This document shows, piece after piece, positions 1 to 9,925 of a DNA stretch of 64,000 nt (the first letter of the stretch is position 1; each line of letters begins with the position of its first letter). The stretch comes from Blastomyces gilchristii SLH14081 (Eukaryota; Ascomycota; Eurotiomycetes; Onygenales; Ajellomycetaceae). The notes beneath the pieces were generated by a model. The model searched no databases. It saw only the letters and a program-made list of their open reading frames with translations, and was not told the DNA's origin. The stretch is from positions 1,320,134 through 1,384,133 of the forward strand of contig NW_003101672.1 in the NCBI RefSeq assembly GCF_000003855.2. Direction: 5' to 3'. The position numbers were made by a program, and so were the translations under genes.

Positions 1-3000
1 CACAGTCAATCTATTATCATTCATCAGGTTGAAGAATCAGAATTTTTAATATAAGCTTTTAAGCTCAAACACCTCATTCTATTTCATTATTAAAGTATTA
101 AGTGAAGTGATATTCACTGCAATCTATACATCTTAAAACTCAATTTATAAAATAGTTGAAAGAATGTCAGAAGTTAATATATATTATAAGTCTAAAGCAG
201 TCTACTTCACAGTGAAATTATATATATATAATAATAACTATGCTAAAGTCATGACTACTATTAGTAATAATAATCTCACTGTTAATCAATCTCAATATCA
301 AGAATTATCTACAACTGTGAAAACACTTGCAGAGTGATATATTAATCTGAGATATATACATATAAGAGCTATTATAGTATTGACAAAGAATTCACTATCT
401 AGTATCTATATCAAAGATATTAAGATTAATTTCTTTTATAACATCTGCATTAAAGTGAGTATGATATGTAAATACTCAATCACTCTCATATCACAGACAG
501 TATACTCAATGAAGCAGATTTATATTAATCTTACAGATGACAGATGAATGTTAAGTGAGTCTATAGATTACTCTATTGAATCACAGCAGAGTAATAAATA
601 TTACATGTTAATCACAGATGATATGATCAGATATAAATGAATCTATTTCTTACACATCAAGAATCAAGCTTATAATTATTATATACACTGAGTTCAATTC
701 ATGAAGAATCTAGGTTTTACTGCATCAGTATATATCAGAACTGATATTAATAATATATTCAGATTTATAAAGATTACAGCATTGTTCATCAATCATGACA
801 CAGTATAAAAATCAACTACTTCTTAATTATCATACTAAGATGATGTGTCTGAGCATGAAATATGTATGATTATAACCTGCATCAGAGCAGTTCTTATCAG
901 TAAGAAGATTCTGAAGAAATTCTGAACAGACATTCTGAAAATAGTTATTTTAATTATAAATAATACACTCATGTCTACAGTTCTATATAATGAAAAGTAT
1001 TGATCTGCAGTTGTAGATGATGATAGTAAAGAAGCTGTTCATAGCTTTTATACAATTTCTTTTTCAATATTGATAAACATTCTGCTGCAGATCACACATT
1101 TCTATAAGTTTGAAACTGATGTTTTTACTCATCTTCATGAATCACAGAAGCTGTTAAATAAGTTATTCACACAGATTAATTTATATAAGCTTATTGAATT
1201 TCACAGATATTCAATCTATCACTTATGAAGTTCTATAACAGATAAAATTATTAATACAAGTGATGTGATTTTCCCTGTAAAAGTGTAAGAAATACTGAAG
1301 ATTACTATAACTACTACAACTGCAGTAACTGACACTGTTTCTATTATCTATTTAATGAAGGATTTTAATATTTCTGAATTGATAAGTACAGATTGAATAC
1401 AGCTGATAAAGATATTTACAGCTTATACTTTTATTCTCATTACTAATTCTCTTCTAAAATCATATAAAAATGCTATAAGTAGATCAGAGATAGTGAGAGA
1501 TTATTAAAAGAAATTAATACAATATGAAATATCTGATCTTGAGAGATACAAGATCTGAACACTTATTTCACATTCTGATATCTTATATAATGAATCAGTG
1601 ATATCTGATCACTGAGTATTCATTGAAAAGAATCACTCTAATGATCTCAATACTGATAAGAATGATATATTATAAAAATCTCAATAAGTTATATATAATA
1701 ACTAATTGAAGAAAGACACTCATTAGAAGACTTATATCTCTGTGATTATAGATATAATAAATTGAATGATGTTTATAATTACTACAAAGTGTGATTGAAT
1801 TCTACAGTAAGTGAATATAGTAATGATATATCTATATAATAGATTAGAGAAAACAGTCTATATAAGATAACTTACAGACTTTGAATAAGAAACTCAGTGT
1901 ATACTTATCTGTGCAGTTGAAGAATCTCTATATGAATTGAATTCAGCTGTTAAAATATAATATAACTACTTGACAGCTATACTGTGAGAAAATGACTTCA
2001 GTCTGAGTTCTTATGACTCTGCTCTTTGAAAGCATTCAGCTTAAAAATACCTGTATATAATTATATATATTGATGATCTTTATATCTTTGTAAATACTCT
2101 GAAGAATGCTGATTAACTTATTAATATTTTACAGTAAAAACTAGAGATCAAAGACTTAAAGAAACTTATAAAATATCTAGAAATGAAAGTGAAACATATA
2201 AAGAGTGAAATTAAATTAACACTTCAATATTATATTAATGAATTGATAGAAGATTTTCATCTAGATGATATAACTGCTGTCTGTACACTTATGAATGAGA
2301 ATCTATGTCTAGATGACTTCTCTATCTCTGAAAAGAAAAGTGATTTTACAAAGTGATGATTTCAGTATAATATTAAATATCTGTAATACTTAGCTGTTAA
2401 GCTGCAGCTGAATATCACCTGTGCAGCATCTCTACTGACATAGAAGAACACTGCTCTTATCTTTAAGATGTGAAAAACTCTATTACATGTTATTCAATAT
2501 TTGAAAGAAATATGTAAGATTGATATATTCTATGTGAAGAATGATAATAAGAGATCTGAGAATGAATTTCTGAATGTGATATATATACTGATTGAATATA
2601 CAGATTTCAATTGAGTCAGTCTGTTAAATGATGATTGTAAATCTACATCTGATTATATCTTCAAATTGAGAAATACACTGATTTTATGATAATTGAGTAA
2701 GCAATTCTGTGTATTCTTAAGCTCTAATGAGGCTGAATATATGATGTTGAGTGATACTGTATATAAAGTAACATGATTGAGAAGTATGATAATGAATCTG
2801 AGCTTCATTGAAACAGAAGACTCTCTGTCAATCAAGACAGATAATAAGAAAGTGATTGATCTTGTCACAGTGACTGTAATCACTGTGAGAAGTAAGTATA
2901 TTAACACTCAATTTCATTACACTCACAGCCAGTTGAACAATGATATAATCTCAATTGATTACATCTCAACTGAAGAAATGATAGCAGATGAATTGACTAA

Positions 3001-3192
3001 ACTCTTGAGTGCAATTGCATTTCATTGATTCCTTGATTTACTAGGTTTTACAGGTGAAGAGGGACAGAATACACAAACTCAATGCAGGTAGCATGATTTG
3101 GATGGATTTGAGAATGGCATAGCTAGATCTGCAAGAGATGATTGATTCTTTATTATGGTGTTTGTGATCTCGCATGGTGATGCGAGGGGGGG
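1..3192 (+). mobile_element. RIP-degraded Ty1/copia retrotransposon, pol region
   Basis: Very AT-rich remnant of a copia-type pol gene, truncated by the window start. Readable landmarks in order on the plus strand: an integrase stretch at about 575-780 (KYYMLITDD, then IRTD), a reverse transcriptase YIDD box at 2066-2077, and an RNase H tail ending at 3028 (EAEYMML near 2726, then TEEMIADELTK). The frame is broken by many stops, and TGA stands where tryptophan is expected (638-640, 689-691, 2774-2776, 3026-3028). CpG, CpC and GpG are nearly absent while CpA/TpG are common, so the damage looks like C-to-T mutation in repeats. Normal composition returns near 3043. A 7-G purine tract at 3186-3192 precedes a candidate LTR. 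The element cannot encode a working protein. Confidence 0.9.
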
Positions 3193-3281
3193 TGTAGCAT
3201 CCACCCTAGTGGCGTTGCCGTAGCGACCGCTCCGCCTACACGTGATCTCATATGTAATATATATAGCTAGCTCTTCCTACA
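3193..3281 (+). repeat. Candidate 3' LTR of the degraded element
   Basis: The segment starts TGTAG directly after a polypurine tract (3186-3192) and ends CTACA at 3277-3281, giving the TG...CA borders of an LTR with 5-bp terminal inverted repeats. No second copy exists in the window, because the 5' side of the element lies outside it, so the borders are guesses. It shares only a short ACCCTAGT block with the LTR at 5988-6113, so the two are probably different families. Confidence 0.3.
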
Positions 3282-3412
3282 CGAATACAACAGATTAACC
3301 ATCCCACAATGTAGCCCTCATTAAGCTAACGAAAACCGCTGAAATAACGTGCCAACTACGTCTCCACGTATCGTTACACGTGCCTAGATGTTTTTTATGA
3401 GTGATTGAACCC
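3282..3412 (+). other. Leader between the two retroelements
   Basis: About 130 bp of ordinary base composition between the candidate LTR and the first in-frame ATG of the second element. It should contain the 5' LTR end and primer-binding site of that element, but I find no copy of the 126-bp LTR seen at 5988-6113 and no convincing tRNA-complementary site. The 5' end of the second element therefore appears truncated or replaced. Confidence 0.4.
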
Positions 3413-5437
3413 ATGGTTAATCTAAGATCCGGGGGAAAGCCTGACTTAACGAAGGATTACGTGCCAACGCGTAGGAGAAGAAATCCACAAACGCCTGAAG
3501 CACAAGAAGGATTGGGTGTGGGCTTACCAACACCTGCAATGAACCGAAAAGTGACTGCCCCTGGGGTGTTTGAGCCGGACGAAACCATCGCAGAGGAACA
3601 GTCTGATGAGTCCAACGTATATGAAGACCCGGTTGAAGGCATCAGTGAGATGTCAGGCAATGCGGGGGGCCCAAGTGGCCGGAATGACAATAGCTCTGTG
3701 AGTGAGGAGACTCGCATGAGACTAGAAATTGCAAGACTCCAGCATGAAGTTGAGCGAATGAAGGCAGGCAGGGGTGAAAATGAAGAGCTCAGTGCAGATT
3801 TGATGAACTATCTTCAACGGAAGGGTAGGACATCTGCATTGGTGAAGATCCTTAATGAATTCAGGGATCAAGTAAGGCCTATAAAGAAGCCTGTTGTACT
3901 CACTGGCTCTGCAAATTATCCTATGTGGAAAGAAGAGATCCTGCTTGCAGCAAGGCAATCTGAAATGGATGACATTCTTAATGACAAGCAGGTTAATCCT
4001 GATGAGGATGCCAGCATGGATATGCAACGTTTTTGGTCAGAATGGAATATCTGGCTATACAACTACATGTGGTCTGCGATTGCCCCGCAGGCCAAATCCC
4101 ACTTTATTATACCCAAGGAGTCCCAACTATCTGCTTATTCTCTATGGTCTGTCATAGAGGATAATTTCGCTGAGAGGCCTGCTGTCCGCAGAACTCGCCT
4201 GTTCCAAGAATTGATTGAGATGATGTCAAAATCAAAGGGTTCTGATCGCGCATTTATCGAATGTTTAATCGCAATCAGGACTGATTATATCCGATTGGGA
4301 TATAATGTCGAAGATTTCATGTTTTTTGACAGACTTCTTACAGGGGTTAGTAAAGGTTGGTCATCTTTTATAAAGAATCGAATGGATGCAATAGAGAAGG
4401 ATGAGAATGCTAGAACACTTGAAGATGATTTCATGGGATTGTGTCGAGATATTCTTCTACGATTGCCAGCTACTGGCGAACCTCCCACCTCCGATGGAAA
4501 GACCCCTGCAAATAATGCTCAAGATAAGGAGAAGGAGAAGGTCTCTGAGGACAAGGACAAAGATTTCACCAAGCTGGATAGGAAGGGTAATAATGCTACC
4601 AAAACATGTTACCATTGTCAGAAGATTGGCCACATTCAAACAGATTGCTGGTTGAAATTTCCTGAAAAACGCCCTACTAGCCGCGGTAAGGACAAGGATA
4701 AAGACAAGGATGCGGAGAATACGGGTGCTGCTCCTGTTCACAATGTCATGGAGCAAGTATTTTGCATCAAGGAAAAGGCCTATGCGAGTGGCCAGACAGG
4801 AAAAGATACCTGGATCCTAGACTCTGGATCGGGCGCCCACGCCACACCCCACAGGGATCTTGTCGTGGCAAAACCTCAGAAGGTGAAAGTGATGTTGGAA
4901 ATGGCAGACGGAACGGTGGTCCCTGCTGCAGCTATAGAAGATACGAAGATTCCAGTGGAAGGGGCGGATATGCTGTTAAATGATGTCTGCTATGTCCCGA
5001 AGTTAGAAGTGAACCTCATGAGTATGGGTAAGCTTGTACGTCAGGGTTATACCTATAAGCAGTTGACATATGGGAATAATCATGCTATGTTGATTATGTC
5101 TCCCGACCGCATGTTCTCATTTACAGCAAGATTAAATGAGAATGATATCTATGAGATGGAAAGGCCGGTTACATACAGAGACTTGATCCGAACTTACGAT
5201 GATGCAATGGCATCAAAAGCTAGGACACCTAAATCCCGCGGATATTGCAAAAATGGCGGCAGACCCACACCTAGGGATGAGAATTATTGGCCAACGAGCT
5301 TTACCATTCTGCAAAGTCCGTGTCCAGGCAAAAATGACATGTCCAACCTTCACACCTATGACACGAGCTGTCAAGCCGGCAATGAGATTCTTCATCGATC
5401 TGGCAGGGGGTGGAAAAACACTTTTCGACGGGAATGA
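3413..5437 (+). CDS. Copia-type Gag and protease polyprotein, truncated
   Basis: Open frame of 674 codons from the first in-frame ATG (the open frame extends to 3401 with a GTG). The N-terminal part is charged and disordered. The middle is a UBN2/retrotransposon Gag-like helical region around residues 240-330. A CX2CX4HX4C zinc knuckle (CYHC...H...C) lies near residue 400, and a retroviral-type aspartic protease start (WILDSGSGAHAT) near residue 470. After about position 5170 the frame changes: the GAG-pre-integrase domain continues in the +1 frame, so residues beyond roughly 590 are out-of-frame sequence. The join could be a programmed +1 shift or a mutation; I cannot tell which. Expected products are capsid/nucleocapsid and protease; the other pol enzymes are absent. 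Confidence 0.85.
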   Translation: MVNLRSGGKPDLTKDYVPTRRRRNPQTPEAQEGLGVGLPTPAMNRKVTAPGVFEPDETIAEEQSDESNVYEDPVEGISEMSGNAGGPSGRNDNSSVSEETRMRLEIARLQHEVERMKAGRGENEELSADLMNYLQRKGRTSALVKILNEFRDQVRPIKKPVVLTGSANYPMWKEEILLAARQSEMDDILNDKQVNPDEDASMDMQRFWSEWNIWLYNYMWSAIAPQAKSHFIIPKESQLSAYSLWSVIEDNFAERPAVRRTRLFQELIEMMSKSKGSDRAFIECLIAIRTDYIRLGYNVEDFMFFDRLLTGVSKGWSSFIKNRMDAIEKDENARTLEDDFMGLCRDILLRLPATGEPPTSDGKTPANNAQDKEKEKVSEDKDKDFTKLDRKGNNATKTCYHCQKIGHIQTDCWLKFPEKRPTSRGKDKDKDKDAENTGAAPVHNVMEQVFCIKEKAYASGQTGKDTWILDSGSGAHATPHRDLVVAKPQKVKVMLEMADGTVVPAAAIEDTKIPVEGADMLLNDVCYVPKLEVNLMSMGKLVRQGYTYKQLTYGNNHAMLIMSPDRMFSFTARLNENDIYEMERPVTYRDLIRTYDDAMASKARTPKSRGYCKNGGRPTPRDENYWPTSFTILQSPCPGKNDMSNLHTYDTSCQAGNEILHRSGRGWKNTFRRE

Positions 5438-5513
5438 CACCCCCACTAGGGGGGGTGCAAGTTATTGGTTGGGTATAACAGATGATGCAACCTGTTGTAT
5501 GATGCCGGGTTGA
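5199..5513 (+). pseudogene. GAG-pre-integrase / integrase N-terminal fragment
   Basis: This frame is +1 relative to the gag-protease ORF. It starts with a GAG-pre-integrase motif (WHQKLGHLN) and ends in the first integrase strands (FFIDLAGG, YWLGITDDAT), where it meets the internal deletion and a stop. The expected HHCC zinc site is only partly recognisable and the D,D-35-E core is incomplete, so it cannot act as an integrase. Confidence 0.8.
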
Positions 5514-5551
5514 TGGATGATGGAAAAGTGAAAATATGCTCACACCTATGA

Positions 5552-5785
5552 GTTGACAATAAGGGAGCAATTGATCTAGCAAAGGGAGAATCCTTAACGC
5601 GAAGGTCGCGCCACATCGAGATTAGATATCATATTCTCCGCGATTTGGTTGAAAAAGGGGAAATCATGATGGAACATGTTGGTTCTACAGCGAACATAGC
5701 TGACGGGCTCACCAAGCCACTGGCGAAGCCTGCGTTTGAAGATTTTGTCAAAAGGATTGGTTTGAAAGAGATCAGAAAGGAATGA
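5552..5785 (+). pseudogene. C-terminal RNase H fragment of copia pol
   Basis: A 77-residue tail of the copia polyprotein, from VDNKGAIDLA through RSRHIEIRYH and the hallmark NIADGLTKPL, ending in TGA. It follows the integrase fragment after only about 40 bp, which defines the internal deletion. The frame has no start of its own. Confidence 0.85.
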
Positions 5786-5987
5786 TTGAATGGTAATGAT
5801 GATACAGTGAATCAGTGAATTTTGCATGTATTTCTTGATTTTTATGGTTATTACCGTACGGACGCCTTTCCTAATAAGGAAATCAGGGTCCGATTGATGT
5901 AATTAATTATTATTGCATTTTCGAAAGATTTGAGGATGGGGGAGGCCCCGGGTGGCGGCTTATAGGCCACGGTGTAGCAAGGGGGGG
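5786..5987 (+). other. Retroelement 3' untranslated segment with polypurine tract
   Basis: Spacer between the pol stop and the 3' LTR. It ends in seven G residues (5981-5987) immediately before the LTR TGTTGG, the expected position of the plus-strand primer (polypurine tract). No reading frame of note. Confidence 0.6.
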
Positions 5988-6113
5988 TGTTGGTGATTAC
6001 TACACCTACCCTAGTCACGTGCCACCCCAACCTATTCATTTAGTGTAACTCGCGTAGTTAGATTACAACACAACAACGTTATCCTCCAAGAGGCTTGTGT
6101 AGTAGCTCCAACA
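5988..6113 (+). repeat. 126-bp LTR with extended terminal inverted repeats
   Basis: Starts TGTTGGTGATTACTACAC and ends GTGTAGTAGCTCCAACA. The ends are imperfect inverted repeats of about 17 bp that include the canonical TG...CA borders, and the start abuts a G-run. This is a very short LTR for a copia element. No matching copy lies upstream of 3413, so the 5' LTR is missing or too diverged to see. Confidence 0.75.
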
Positions 6114-6418
6114 TGATTCATGGTGGTTGATTACGTTAGAGGTAACTTAGTCGCCTGGGCAACCACCGCCCACCTGGCGCGGCGCTAAAAGGCGGGCAAG
6201 TCAGTCCTCACCCTTGTCGCGATTCGCGCAAGAAGCTCACGGTGCATTCCAGTTTGCTATATTTGTTTTGTCTTGTCTTATTATTGAATATACCCTCCAA
6301 AAGTTTAGAGCGTGGAGTGCCCGATATCAGACTGCTCCAACGGAATCTGTGCCAGACAGATAGTGTTTTACCAAGCTTGCCCCCGCAGTGAAGAGATAGC
6401 CAGACTACAGAGTTCTTC
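6114..6418 (+). other. Intergenic: MOB1 promoter next to the retroelement
   Basis: About 305 bp between the LTR end and the MOB1 start. It contains a GC-rich block with CACCTGGCGC near 6172, but no ORF or RNA gene. The retroelement therefore sits at promoter distance from MOB1. Confidence 0.6.
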
Positions 6419-7428
6419 ATGGCGTCTTTCATAACAACCATGTCGGTACCCAGTCGAGACAGTCTCCAGGATTTCATGGATTGGATCTAGCGTCCAAAGC
6501 GGCCATGATCACTGCTACCTACCCATAAGTACACTACGGACCATCTCTGCTAACTAGTAACTTCGTTCATTTCTTCTAGCAATGCGCGATCAAAGGGGCA
6601 GTTTAGGCCGAGAACGTCGCATAAGGGAACAACCAACTACCAACTGAGGCAGTTCGCAGAGGCTACTCTCGGAAGCGGGAGTCTAAGAAAGGCGGTGAAA
6701 CTTCCAGACGGCGAAGACTTGAATGAGTGGCTTGCAGTGAATGGTATGGGAATGCTTTGATGGGAAAGAAGGCAAGGGACGCGAAACATGCTTGCTAACT
6801 GCCGCAGTTGTGGACTTTTATAACCAGATCAACCTGCTTTACGGATCAATTACGGAATTTTGTTCCCCGCAGTCATGCCCTGAAATGAAGGCTACAGACG
6901 AGTCAGTGATGAAAACATACACCTCCTGCATACATAAGTTGCCAGCAAGCTGACGGGATGGTAGATTTGAGTACTTGTGGCAAGATTCGGAGAATTACAA
7001 ACGGCCTACGAAAATGTCGGCCCCACAATATGTTGAGCATTTGATGGCTTGGGTGCAGAGCAACATTGACAATGAGCAAATGTTTCCCAGTCGAATTGGT
7101 TAGTTTTCCATTCTCATTTTGTCTATGGCTAGCCCAAGAAATAAGGGAAAAGCTGTGAGACTAATAGGTCCATTGGATAAAACTAGGTGTCCCTTTCCCG
7201 AAAACTTTTACTAGTCTTTTGCGCCAACTGTTCAAACGCCTCTACCGAGTTTATGCGCATATATACTGTCATCATTATCCGGTGATTGTACATTTGGGCC
7301 TCGAGCCACATCTTAACACCAGTTTCAAACATTACGTGCTCTTCGTGGAGGAACACAACCTGGCTAGTGGGAAGGACTTCTGGGGCCCGCTAGGTGACCT
7401 GGTGGAAAGTATGCTTCGCAGCGACTAG
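6419..7428 (+). CDS. MOB1: MOB1 kinase activator (mitotic exit / septation network)
   Basis: Five exons: 6419-6441, 6580-6743, 6808-6901, 6965-7098, 7187-7428; 218 aa, matching the family length of about 216. The first exon has only 23 nt (MASFITT) and is joined by phase and by the conserved INAR that follows. All introns are GT-AG. Seen in the protein: the Mob core [39 protein letters not shown] with the cysteines of the Mob zinc site, YVEHLMAW, and [10 protein letters not shown] with the zinc-site histidines. Family knowledge: Mob1 binds and activates NDR/LATS kinases (Dbf2/Sid2) at spindle pole and septum, in the pathway controlling mitotic exit and septum formation. It ends 502 bp before ATP5, which is on the same strand. 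Identity is very secure. Confidence 0.95.
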
Positions 7429-7930
7429 AAGGACGCGTGGATTAAAAAGATATTGCGTTGATATTGATAGGAGCGGTATATTTTTCTTGGTTCTTTTATC
7501 AGAGTACGAGGGCAGGGAATTATGTTACTCTAAAAGGATGTCGGAGTCTTTGGGTTCTCTTCTCTCCTAATAGCATGGGAGCTGGCGTTCGTGGCTGGGG
7601 TGTATGTTACTGCAACAAGCAATCCTTTTAGAATCTATGATATTATGCATTATGTTTTACTCCCAGACCATTTTTCAACATGGCTCTACGTCATCCCGAG
7701 AGCTGAGAGTCACTATGACAAATACTATATCATATCGTACTTAAAACCACCAGTTGATTTTCATGGTCACGTGATGTTTAACGACTACCGTTTGTGGCTA
7801 TATCCAGTCGAACATCAATTCCATCCCCGAACTGTGGCCTCCAGCAGCAATTGCAATACCCCACACCCTCTCTCAACCCCTCCACCTTGTGCAATTTTTC
7901 TTCTTGGTCTCATAGAGACTTCCCGCTACA
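7429..7930 (+). other. Intergenic, MOB1 3' flank and ATP5 promoter
   Basis: About 500 bp. An open frame across 7591-8094 runs into ATP5 exon 1 in another frame and shows no similarity I recognise. A pyrimidine-rich stretch (about 7860-7920) lies just before the ATP5 start, typical of a filamentous fungal core promoter. Confidence 0.5.
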
Positions 7931-8986
7931 ATGTTGTCCCCCAGAGTAGCCCAATCCACCCTCCGGGCGACCGCCCACCAATTCTCCTCTATTCCCCGGG
8001 CTGCCGCTCTCGATGGTGTGAGGACCTACGCCACGGCCACAGCGAGCGTGAAACCTCCTATCGCTCTCTTCGGTGTCGATGGCACTTATGCTAATGCTCT
8101 GGTGCGCATTGAAATAATCCCTTCCTCGTGCCGACTGCGCCGCGAGGAGCAATTGGAGTATTCCCCATTTTAAATATTTTGAAAACTAACAAATTCGGAC
8201 CTTGTTTTGTTCTCTCGGATGAATTACAGTATACCGCATCAGCCAAGTCATCCAGTCTCGATCAAACCGCGAAAGCCGTCGCAACTTTGGCAGAGGTTTT
8301 CAAAACCGATGCCAAATTGCCTGCCATCCTCAGCACGCCCGCCCTCGATGCATCCGATAAATCTCAGATCATCCAGGAACTGCAACGAGTTGCCGGCGGC
8401 CCAGGAAAGGACAATATCATGAAAAACTTCCTTGCTACCTTGGCCGAGAACAATAGACTTGGTCTCTTGCAGGGTGTTTGTGAGAAGTTCGCTGCTTTGA
8501 TGAGCGCCCACAATGGCGAGACTGAATTGGTGATCACCAGTGCTCAGGTATGGCGAATTTCGTGGAATCGGCTTTTTGGATTGATGGATATCGATCGGGT
8601 GCCCCTTGAAAATGACGGCGGCCCTAGCAGGGTTGTTGCCTGAGAAGATGAACTGTTATCTAATTCGACCTTTGCTTAATCAAAATTAGAAACTCGACGC
8701 GAAGACTGTTCAGCGCCTCGAGGCAGCCATTGCCAAGTCTGAATATAGCCAAGGCAAGAAGCTTAAGGTTGTTACAAAGGTATGTGAATCCAGGATTATG
8801 TGTTCTATTTCTTGAGGAAGATTGGCATTGCCATCTATTCTTCTTCAACATATACTAATTTTCTTCTCACAGATCAATTCTGACATTGTGGGTGGTCTGA
8901 TTGTCGAAGTTGGCGAAAGAACCATTGATCTCAGCGTCTCCTCCAAGCTTGCTAAGCTGAACAAAGCCCTCACTGACACCTTGTAA
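7931..8986 (+). CDS. ATP5: Mitochondrial ATP synthase subunit 5 (OSCP)
   Basis: Four exons: 7931-8101, 8230-8547, 8690-8779, 8873-8986; 230 aa, close to the yeast subunit (212 aa) plus a longer presequence. The N-terminus (LSPRVAQSTLRATAHQF) is basic and serine-rich, as expected of a mitochondrial targeting peptide. The mature part shows the OSCP pattern: PPIALFGVDGTYANALY, then KNFLATLAENNRL, ITSAQ, and the C-terminal DIVGGLIVEVGERTIDLSV with LNKAL. OSCP links the F1 catalytic head to the peripheral stalk of F-type ATP synthase in the inner membrane. The first intron has the less usual donor GTGCGC. The start is the only ATG giving the targeting peptide in frame. Confidence 0.95.
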
Positions 8987-9925
8987 AATAATTTCTCCCT
9001 ATGGGGTAACTGAGAAAAACAAATAGATATTTTCTTGTTCTATTTATGTGCTCTTTCCCTTGTTTTGCATTCCTATCTTTCCTAAACCATTCTTATAATC
9101 TCCGATCGTCCTCACCCACTACCTGACAATTTTGGGAGACCGAAGCTGGAAACAAGATGGGGTACTCTTCAAACATATTTGTATACCTGATCTTATTCAA
9201 TGTATATTTTGCCCAACTTGTGTCTTCCTTACTGGATAACCAATATCTGTAACGATTGATGTATGTACATCTTCCATAATTTGTACTCCGTAGGATTATC
9301 TTGCATTTCCCCTCCAATCAACGACAACTGGCTGTGTATACAACTTTTTATTGGGTAATTTTCGATCCAAATGGTACCCGAGTAGAACAAGTTGGTAGGT
9401 CAAAAGTACGCCAAGATACCCCTGTAAGATAAACGGATCTTGTAATACCAATACGGGCCGTCCCTAGAGATAGTGCAGAACATCCAAGGGTAGCTCAGTT
9501 TGTTGACGCCCACAACATATACCACCACCACCAAGCAGTCTCACTCTCGCCGCAGGGGATACGCGATCCCTCGAGAGCTACTTACGTTCGAGTCTATATC
9601 TTCTTCGAGTCGCTCGTTAAAGCCGGCATCTTCACTTCCCAACAATCCGAGGCTTCCCAGCTACTCTCGCTCGCATACGTCAGTTCACTCCCAACAAAGA
9701 AGATAACACCCTATTTCATATCTGTATAGGAGTCCCAATTTGCATGCATACTCGCTTCCGTTAACCAAGATCGCTCTGCCTGCAAGAGATTTAACATCTC
9801 ATATGCGGGCAAGCTCTAGAGCTCTAGAGCTTCGAAGAAACCCATGCCGCCGCACTCTGCGATGAAAACAAGGCCGCAATTGTTTGGATACGTCCAGCAA
9901 CGAGCTCCACCACCTGCTCTTAGCC
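8987..9925 (+). other. Intergenic between ATP5 and the WD-repeat gene
   Basis: About 940 bp. The 9-mer TACGGAGTA occurs on the minus strand at 9284-9292. A TTG-started frame (9500-9706) is serine-rich without recognisable domains and is probably 5' leader. Short direct repeats of CTCTAGAG occur near 9816-9830. A TAGCTCAG block near 9490 resembles a tRNA A box but lacks a matching cloverleaf. Confidence 0.5.

Larger units (their letters stand above)
3413..6113 (+). mobile_element. Ty1/copia-type element with internal deletion (no RT)
   Basis: Second copia-type element, lying directly downstream of the degraded one. In order it holds an intact gag-protease frame (3413-5437), a GAG-pre-integrase and integrase start in the +1 frame (about 5199-5513), then the last part of RNase H (5552-5785), a G-run and a 126-bp LTR (5988-6113). 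The integrase catalytic core, the whole reverse transcriptase and most of RNase H are missing, roughly 2 kb or more compared with full copia pol. CpG, GG and CC are all present, so this copy was not mutated like its neighbour. It is non-autonomous and could only move with enzymes supplied by another copy. Confidence 0.85.

Noticed and set aside
7591..8094. 167-codon frame upstream of ATP5
   Set aside because: Overlaps ATP5 exon 1 in a different frame; no similarity.
9486..9600. TAGCTCAG block and a GTTCGAG further down resembling pol III boxes
   Set aside because: Spacing and stems do not fit a tRNA.
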